This document shows, in pieces, positions 59,167 to 64,000 of a DNA stretch of 64,000 nt; position 1 is the first letter of the stretch; each line of letters opens with the position of its first letter. The DNA comes from Pseudomonas fluorescens (lineage in GTDB: Bacteria; Pseudomonadota; Gammaproteobacteria; Pseudomonadales; Pseudomonadaceae): positions 1,240,001-1,304,000 of the forward strand of contig NZ_LT907842.1 of the NCBI RefSeq assembly GCF_900215245.1. The letters run 5' to 3'. A program made the position numbers and the translations under genes. The notes below the pieces were generated by a model that did no database searches, was not told where the DNA came from, and saw nothing but the letters and a program-made list of their open reading frames with translations.

Positions 59167-59628
59167 ATGGACAAATACGACCGCATGCTCCTCAGCGCCC
59201 TGCTCAAAGACGGCCGCGCTTCCTACGCCGAACTGGCCCGCACGGTAAACCTCTCCGCGCCGGCCGTGGCTGAACGCGTGGCCAAGCTGGAAGCCAGCGG
59301 CGTAATCACCGGGTATCAGGCCAAGGTGGACCTGTCCAAAATCGGCTTGCCGATCCAGTGCACGATCGAGCTGCGCTTGACCAACAACGGCAGCCAGAAG
59401 GTGTACGACGCATTGGCTGAAATCCCCGAACTAACCGAATGCCACCGGGTGACAGGCGACCCGTGCGTGATCATGCAGGCGGCAGTGGGCTCGATGCCGG
59501 AGTTGGAGAACCTGATCAACCGGGTGGCGAAGTTCGGGTTCAGCAAGACCTCGATTATTTTGTCCAGCGCGATAGAGCGGCGGGTGCCGTTGGGGCAGTT
59601 GGAGGCCAATGGGAAAAACGGCGGCTGA
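59167..59628 (+). CDS. Lrp/AsnC-family transcriptional regulator
   Basis: This 153-residue regulator has an N-terminal HTH (DKYDRMLLSALLKDGRASYAELARTVNLSAPAVAERVAKLEASG, in pieces DGRASYAELARTVNLS and APAVAERVAKLE) and a C-terminal RAM ligand domain with ELTECHRVTGDPCVIMQAA. ATG 59167 lies after CTTATC; the longer in-frame start at 59131 is less supported. It is divergent from yedA and probably controls it in response to an amino acid. Confidence 0.85.
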   Translation: MDKYDRMLLSALLKDGRASYAELARTVNLSAPAVAERVAKLEASGVITGYQAKVDLSKIGLPIQCTIELRLTNNGSQKVYDALAEIPELTECHRVTGDPCVIMQAAVGSMPELENLINRVAKFGFSKTSIILSSAIERRVPLGQLEANGKNGG

Positions 59629-59630
59629 TA

Positions 59631-59660
59631 CACCGCCATCGCGGGCGAGCCCGCTCCCAC
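59631..59660. repeat. Solo REP half next to a decayed partner
   Basis: A single arm, CGGGCGAGCCCGCTCCCAC, starts just after the Lrp stop. A degenerate partner (GGGAGATGGCTTGTCGGGTC) lies about 40 bases further on. Confidence 0.65.
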
Positions 59661-59910
59661 AGTTGACCGAGTCGCCAGGCCTGGATGCAAGCTACTGTGG
59701 GAGATGGCTTGTCGGGTCGCCGCATCGCTGCGATGGCGTCAGCTGCGTCACCGCTTCCCGTTCTTTTGAAGGACATTTCCGAGCACCGTTTCATACCTTG
59801 TTCCGGCTGAATTCCGCCGCTAGTCTTCACCTCGTCATCGGCCCTTCGGTGACCGGAAGTGCAAGCCGAAATTGGCGGAAGGAGAGCGTCAAAAGTCCCG
59901 GAGATTCAAC

Positions 59911-60219
59911 ATGGTCAAAGCAACCTCTGCTTCAACTGATACCCAGACAAACTTCCTCAGCGAAGACGCCCTGCTCAACCGCCGAGCCATCGACTACTAC
60001 CTCAAAGCTTCCGCCCCGGACGCGCCCAACTTTGTTCTAAATGACAACCTTAGCTTCGAAGACGCCCTCGCCCATGCGGCCGACTTGCTGCATTGCGCGG
60101 TGGAGACGGCGCACGGGTCGGCTGAAGCGATGAATGCGCAACAGCGAGCGGTGATGCATTTGGTGGGGATGGCGAAGGACGTGGTAGGTCGGGCGTTGGA
60201 GTGTGTGCAACCGCGATGA
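59911..60219 (+). CDS. Second DUF3077 family protein
   Basis: This 102-residue protein resembles the one at 7437-7727 in its core, FVLNDNLSFEDALAHAADLLHC, which matches FRVNAGMPIDQALEHASTLLFY. It lacks the MSKxVPDPP start. ATG 59911 has CCGGAGATTC upstream; the frame from 59872 is rejected. It is a small helical protein without export signal. Function unknown. Confidence 0.7.
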   Translation: MVKATSASTDTQTNFLSEDALLNRRAIDYYLKASAPDAPNFVLNDNLSFEDALAHAADLLHCAVETAHGSAEAMNAQQRAVMHLVGMAKDVVGRALECVQPR

Positions 60220-60235
60220 ACACCGCATCACTCAT

Positions 60236-60322
60236 GTGGGAGGGGGCTTGCTCCCGATTGCAGTGTGTCAGCCACTGGATGATTAGCGGACACACCGCGA
60301 TCGGGAGCAAGCCCCCTCCCAC
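60236..60322. repeat. REP doublet of the GAGGGGGC family
   Basis: GAGGGGGCTTGCTCCCGA and its inverse pair perfectly. It lies between the converging DUF3077 and exonuclease genes. Confidence 0.92.
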
Positions 60323-60358
60323 ATTTGAAACGTCGGTGTTCTTGGGCGGGTGGCCGGT

Positions 60359-60970
60359 TTAGAACCCGCGATGCTTCTTCAGGTGTTCATTGATCTTCGC
60401 CGCCGGCACTTTCTGCAAGGTGCACAGCAGGTCGTGGGACAGTTCTCGCAACCCATGCGTACCGCGCAATTGCTCGGCCAGGTGCGCGGTGAGGTTGGCC
60501 GCCATTTCCGCATCCGCCATCGCCCGGTGAGCCTTGCCGGTGTGGGGCAGTTGCGCGAAGGAATTCAACGTGCCGAGTTTGTGGTTCGGTGCCGCCGGCA
60601 TCAAGCGACGGGCCAGCAGCAGCGAGCAGGCGAATTTTTGCAGGCGGGTGCGGCGGATCAGGCCCAGTTCGAAGTCCCAGAACTTCTGGTCGAACGCGGC
60701 GTTGTGCGCCAGCAATGGCGTGGTGCCCACGAACTCGTTGACTTCGTTCATCACCCGCTCGGCCGGTGGCGCGCTGCGCAACATGGCGTTGCTGATGCCG
60801 GTGAGTTGTTCAATAAAGCCCGGCACACGCACGCCGGCATTCATCAGGCTCTGGTAGCGGTCCACGATTTGGCCGCGCTCAAGGATCACCACCGCGATTT
60901 CCGTGGCCCGGCAGTGGCTGCTCGGGGTGATGCCGGTGGTTTCAAAGTCGATGACCGCTATACGTTCCAA
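60359..60970 (-). CDS. DnaQ-like 3'-5' exonuclease (DEDDh)
   Basis: This 203-residue exonuclease has ExoI VIDFETTG (D8, E10), ExoII in LLAHNAAFDQKFW, and ExoIII with HRAMADAEM near residue 147, so all four acidic residues and the His of the DEDDh type are present. It may proofread or trim DNA or RNA; it is shorter than DnaQ (epsilon) and lacks the clamp-binding tail. The NYN gene follows upstream on the same strand. Confidence 0.85.
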   Translation of the reverse strand: MERIAVIDFETTGITPSSHCRATEIAVVILERGQIVDRYQSLMNAGVRVPGFIEQLTGISNAMLRSAPPAERVMNEVNEFVGTTPLLAHNAAFDQKFWDFELGLIRRTRLQKFACSLLLARRLMPAAPNHKLGTLNSFAQLPHTGKAHRAMADAEMAANLTAHLAEQLRGTHGLRELSHDLLCTLQKVPAAKINEHLKKHRGF

Positions 60971-61012
60971 ACCTGTTCCAACTCCGTCTAACTATTTATT
61001 GAGCCGCTGCGC

Positions 61013-61489
61013 TTATTTGAGCAGCAGTGCGCCTTCGATCGGCACGTAGCGGCTGGCGGCGCGTATCAGCGAGTTGGCCGTCAGCCCTGGCACGCCGTAG
61101 GCCACGGCTTCGACGCCATGCTTTTGGATGATGCGGTCGAGCAGCATGTCGAAATCACCGTCGCCGGAGGCCAGCACCACTTCGTCGACGTGGTCGGCGG
61201 CATCCATGATGTCGAGGGTGATGCCCACGTCCCAGTCGCCCTTGGCCGAGCCATCGGCGCGCTGGATGTACGGCTTGAGTTTTACCGTAAAGCCCAGGTT
61301 GCGCAGGATCTGCTGGAATTGCTGCTGCTTGCTGTCGCCACGGTCGATGGCATACGCATACGCCTCGACGATCTGCCCGCGCGCGCTGATGTCAGCCCAC
61401 AGGGCGGCGTAATTGAAGTGGCAGCCATACGCCTGGCGCACGGTGTAGTAGAGGTTTTGTACATCGGCGAACACCGCAATTTTCTTCAC
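61013..61489 (-). CDS. NYN-domain (LabA/DUF88) putative ribonuclease
   Basis: This 158-residue protein has the PIN-like NYN domain with acidic metal-binding residues in VFADVQNLYY (D9), KGDWDVGITLDIMD and LASGDGDFDMLLD. NYN proteins are nucleases acting on RNA. It lies 43 bases before the exonuclease gene on the same strand, which suggests a shared role in RNA turnover. Confidence 0.85.
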   Translation of the reverse strand: MKKIAVFADVQNLYYTVRQAYGCHFNYAALWADISARGQIVEAYAYAIDRGDSKQQQFQQILRNLGFTVKLKPYIQRADGSAKGDWDVGITLDIMDAADHVDEVVLASGDGDFDMLLDRIIQKHGVEAVAYGVPGLTANSLIRAASRYVPIEGALLLK

Positions 61490-61617
61490 CGCACTTCCCC
61501 ATGGCTGCCGCTTGGACCTCGAACGCGAAGGCCCGCAAAGGCGCCAGTATGCCAGCCATGGGAAAGTTTCAGCGAAAAATCAGCCCGGGGCGACGAAGCG
61601 CCCCGGTTGAGTGCGGC

Positions 61618-62391
61618 TCAGACGAAGGAGTCGTCGTCGCCAAACGAGGAGGAATCGTCGGAATAGTCGTTGTCGGCGAAGCTGTCGGAGCCGTTGTCGC
61701 TGCCCCAGTTGTCATTGCCGGCAAACTTCTGGTCGTCGTTGCCCCAGTTACTGTTGTCACTGGCGGGCGCCGGTTCTTCGCGGATGATTTCTTCCACGAC
61801 TTGCGGCTGTTGCGAGTTGTGGTTGAACAGGCTGCTGATGCCTTCGGCCAGCATTACGCCACCCGCGACACCGGCGGCGGTTTTCAGCGCGCCGCCGAGG
61901 AAGCCACTGCCGATGGGCGCTGCTGGCGCCTGTTGCGGCTGTTGATAGTTCTGCTGCGGCGCACCGTAGTTCTGCTGTTGCGGCGCGGGCTGGCCGAACG
62001 AGGGCCGCGCCGGCTCACGCCAGCCGCCACCGGAAGACGCCGGGGCGCTTTGCGCAGGCTGGGCGTCACGCGAACTGCCGCCGCCAAAGATGCTCGACAG
62101 GAACCCCCCGCTGCTCTGCGCAGGTTGCGCCGCCTGGGATTTGGCCTGCTGCAATTCGTCCTGCAATTGCTGGATCTGCTGCGCCTGTTGCTTGTTCTGC
62201 GCGTCGAGACTCTTGATCGCGTGCTCTTGCACCAGAATCGACTGGGTCATGTAGTACCCGGCGGCCGGTTGGCGAGTCATGTGCTCCTTGATCCGCGCTT
62301 CGGCCAGGGCGTCGCGGGGGGCTGAGTCCGTTTCGGCTTGCTGCAACCGTGAAAACAGTCCATCGATCAGGGTTTGCTCTTCGCTGTTCAT
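61618..62391 (-). CDS. DUF2076 family protein
   Basis: This 257-residue protein starts MNSEEQTLIDGLFSRLQQAE, the DUF2076 signature, followed by a coiled coil (about 60-90, Gln-rich), a Pro/Gln-rich linker, a short Gly-rich hydrophobic stretch (FLGGALKTAAGVAGGVMLAEG) and an acidic C-terminus of Asp-Ser-Asn repeats (SDSFADNDYSDDSS). I use ATG 62391, with GAGG 6 bases upstream. Probably a periplasmic or membrane-linked protein; function unknown. Confidence 0.83.
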   Translation of the reverse strand: MNSEEQTLIDGLFSRLQQAETDSAPRDALAEARIKEHMTRQPAAGYYMTQSILVQEHAIKSLDAQNKQQAQQIQQLQDELQQAKSQAAQPAQSSGGFLSSIFGGGSSRDAQPAQSAPASSGGGWREPARPSFGQPAPQQQNYGAPQQNYQQPQQAPAAPIGSGFLGGALKTAAGVAGGVMLAEGISSLFNHNSQQPQVVEEIIREEPAPASDNSNWGNDDQKFAGNDNWGSDNGSDSFADNDYSDDSSSFGDDDSFV

Positions 62392-62562
62392 GGCGACCTC
62401 GTTAGATTGCCGGTAGAAATCATGGGCTTGCCCAGGGTCAGGCACGCTACGTAACAGTAATGGGGCTGTTACTAGACGTTTCAATGGTCTTTACGAAAGG
62501 TTTACGTTTGCTCACCTCTCGTCATGATCGGTTAAAGTGTCGGCCTTGCTTTTCGGCCTGTG

Positions 62563-63231
62563 ATGAACCTGATGAATCCGTTAGACGTATTGCGCGACTC
62601 CTTCCGTTTCACCCAACGCAACCTGGGCGCCATCGTCCAGCTGTGCCTGCCGCTGGTGATTCTCGAAGCCCTGCTGCAACAGGTGCTCGACCACACGCTG
62701 GGCCCGGATGCCTTTCCCGGCTACAGCGTGGTGGTGGGGTTGTTGGTGTACCCGCTGTACACGGGCGCCTTGATCCTGTTTCTGGACGCGCGCACCCGTG
62801 GCGAGTCGCCGCGCACTAAAGATGTGTGGGCCATGGCCCTGACCCTGTGGCCACGCTTCGCCCTGCTCACGGCTATCAGCACGCTGCTGATTCTGCTTGG
62901 CCTGTCGTTGTATTTCCTGCCGGGCCTGTGGCTGATGGTGGTGCTCGCGTTTGCCGAGTACCTGCTGGTGCTGCGCGGCCTGTCGGCGCTGGAGGCGATG
63001 AAGGAAAGCTTTCGCCTGACTCGCGGGCACTTCTGGCGAATTCTGGTGTGCCTGCTGTGCGTGATGACGCCCCTGTGGCTGCTCAAGGGCGCCAGCGTGG
63101 CGGCGTATCCCGATCCCGCGCCGCTGCTGGGCGTACTGATCGACAGCGCCCACAGCTTTCTGCAACTGTTTACCAGTGTGGTGCTGTTCCGTTTATTCAT
63201 GTTGATCGGTGGCGATGCCGACGCACGGTGA
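62563..63231 (+). CDS. YciC-family inner-membrane protein
   Basis: This protein of about 222 residues has five to six predicted membrane helices and resembles the YciC/UPF0259 family, with PLDVLRDSFRFTQRNLGAIVQLCLP at the start and EAMKESFRLTRGHFWRILV later. I use ATG 62563; a GTG one codon before and an ATG three codons later (62572) are also possible. Function unknown. Confidence 0.75.
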   Translation: MNLMNPLDVLRDSFRFTQRNLGAIVQLCLPLVILEALLQQVLDHTLGPDAFPGYSVVVGLLVYPLYTGALILFLDARTRGESPRTKDVWAMALTLWPRFALLTAISTLLILLGLSLYFLPGLWLMVVLAFAEYLLVLRGLSALEAMKESFRLTRGHFWRILVCLLCVMTPLWLLKGASVAAYPDPAPLLGVLIDSAHSFLQLFTSVVLFRLFMLIGGDADAR

Positions 63232-63271
63232 TATGCTCCGTGCCACCTCTGAAACGCTATAAGCCGAGCCA

Positions 63272-64000
63272 ATGACCCGTTTATTGCGCATCACCCTGTT
63301 GAGCCTCTTGATCATCGCGGGCCTGCTCACAGCCCTGATCTACAGCCTGACCTGGCGCCCTGCCGACAAGGAAACCCTGCCCGTCAGCTGTGTCGCGCCC
63401 CGTGCGCCGACCCTGCTGCCCGGGCAAGCGCTCAAGGTCATGACCTGGAACGTGCAATACCTGGCCGGCAAGAACTACGTGTTCTGGTACGACACCGCCG
63501 ACGGCAGCGGCCCGGACGACCGCCCGACCGTGGAAGACATGGCCTCAAGCCTGGATGAAGTGGCGCGGGTGATCCGCGACGAACACCCCGACATCCTGCT
63601 GTTGCAGGAACTCGACGAAGGCGCCAAATCGTCGCACTACCAGGACCAGGTGGCCTTGCTTCAGGAACGCTTGGTCGACCTCTACCCGTGCAGCGCCCAG
63701 GCCTTCGACTGGAAAGCCGACTTTGTGCCCAACCTGCATATCTTCGGCAGCGTCGGCCGCAAACTGGTGACCCTGAGCCGTTACCAGATCGAACACGCCG
63801 AACGCCTGCAACTCCCGGTGTCGCCGGCCAACTTTATCAGCCGCCAGTTCCAACCCAGACCGGCCTTGTTGCTGACCTATTTGCCGCTGAGCGATGGCGG
63901 CCAACTGGCGGTGCTCAATACCCGGCTGGATGGCAACATGCCTGGGCGGTCAGCAGTGCAAGCGCAAGCGAAAGCCACGGTGAAGCTGCTGGATAAGTTC
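63272..64000 (+). CDS. Endonuclease/exonuclease/phosphatase-family protein (partial)
   Basis: The frame runs off the right edge after 243 residues. It begins with a membrane anchor or signal (LLRITLLSLLIIAGLLTALIY), then has the EEP-family motifs KVMTWNVQYL and ILLLQELDE that hold the catalytic Asn and Glu, followed by LLLTYLPL. Members cleave phosphodiesters in DNA, inositol phosphates or sphingolipids. Its start lies 40 bases after the YciC-like gene, so the two may be co-transcribed. Confidence 0.85.
   Translation, partial: MTRLLRITLLSLLIIAGLLTALIYSLTWRPADKETLPVSCVAPRAPTLLPGQALKVMTWNVQYLAGKNYVFWYDTADGSGPDDRPTVEDMASSLDEVARVIRDEHPDILLLQELDEGAKSSHYQDQVALLQERLVDLYPCSAQAFDWKADFVPNLHIFGSVGRKLVTLSRYQIEHAERLQLPVSPANFISRQFQPRPALLLTYLPLSDGGQLAVLNTRLDGNMPGRSAVQAQAKATVKLLDKF

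Overview
The window reads as chromosomal DNA of a Pseudomonas, most probably of the P. fluorescens group. The evidence is the high-GC coding style, the many GAGCGGGCTTGCTCGC-type REP palindromes, and gene order that I recognise from P. aeruginosa and P. putida (PA4575-like gene with a Lon-like protease, gdhA, ettA, morA-glyA, cstA-ybdD, mapZ, radA, ankB, katB, mscL, fpr, a ppoR-type LuxR solo, rlmG). I see no rRNA, tRNA, prophage, insertion sequence or CRISPR array. All synteny and family statements come from recall, not from a search.

Layout. 1-5.96 kb: the end of an unknown gene, a PA4575-family gene, a Lon-like protease, and a DUF3015/DUF4105 pair. 5.98-7.02 kb: a tandem array of eight REP doublets with a 135-bp period. 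7.08-9.08 kb: chorismate mutase, a DUF3077 gene with a structured leader, a lipoprotein and a GreA/GreB-like factor. 9.08-18.06 kb: gdhA, ettA, morA (a c-di-GMP enzyme) and glyA. 18.25-30.5 kb: a CobW GTPase, ybdD-cstA, mapZ, an oxidative-stress and DNA-repair block (katB, ankB, radA), mscL, fpr, the LuxR solo and rlmG. 30.6-33.2 kb: the cyanide-insensitive oxidase operon cioA-cioB-DUF2474, with a perfect Anr/FNR box upstream. 33.5-41.8 kb: an MFS exporter, a three-subunit molybdenum aldehyde oxidoreductase, a purine permease and trmA. 41.8-42.6 kb: a DUF4160/DUF2442 pair that resembles a toxin-antitoxin module.

42.9-48.5 kb is a quinate/shikimate catabolic cluster. It holds a type II dehydroquinase, an NAD-type quinate/shikimate dehydrogenase, a TetR regulator, 3-dehydroshikimate dehydratase (QuiC) and an MFS importer. 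Together they would take up quinate or shikimate and convert it to protocatechuate. A perfect 15-bp palindrome very close to the PcaR operator lies upstream of its first gene, and a TetR-type dyad lies in the divergent quiC/MFS promoter region.

48.5-64 kb carries housekeeping and accessory genes: two EamA exporters, YpfJ-type metallopeptidase plus hydrolase, HAD phosphatase-tesB, GNAT, a histone-deacetylase-like amidohydrolase, a TIGR03862-type flavoprotein, rhlE, an Lrp regulator, a second DUF3077 gene, a DnaQ-like exonuclease, a NYN nuclease, DUF2076, a YciC-like membrane protein, and the start of an endonuclease/exonuclease/phosphatase gene that runs off the end.

The strongest items for follow-up are the higher-order structure of the REP array, the PcaR-like operator on the quinate operon, candidate Crc/Hfq motifs on cstA and aroQ, the phased half-sites upstream of gdhA, and the structured leader of the DUF3077 gene. 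I did not find a clearly new multi-gene defence or biosynthetic system.
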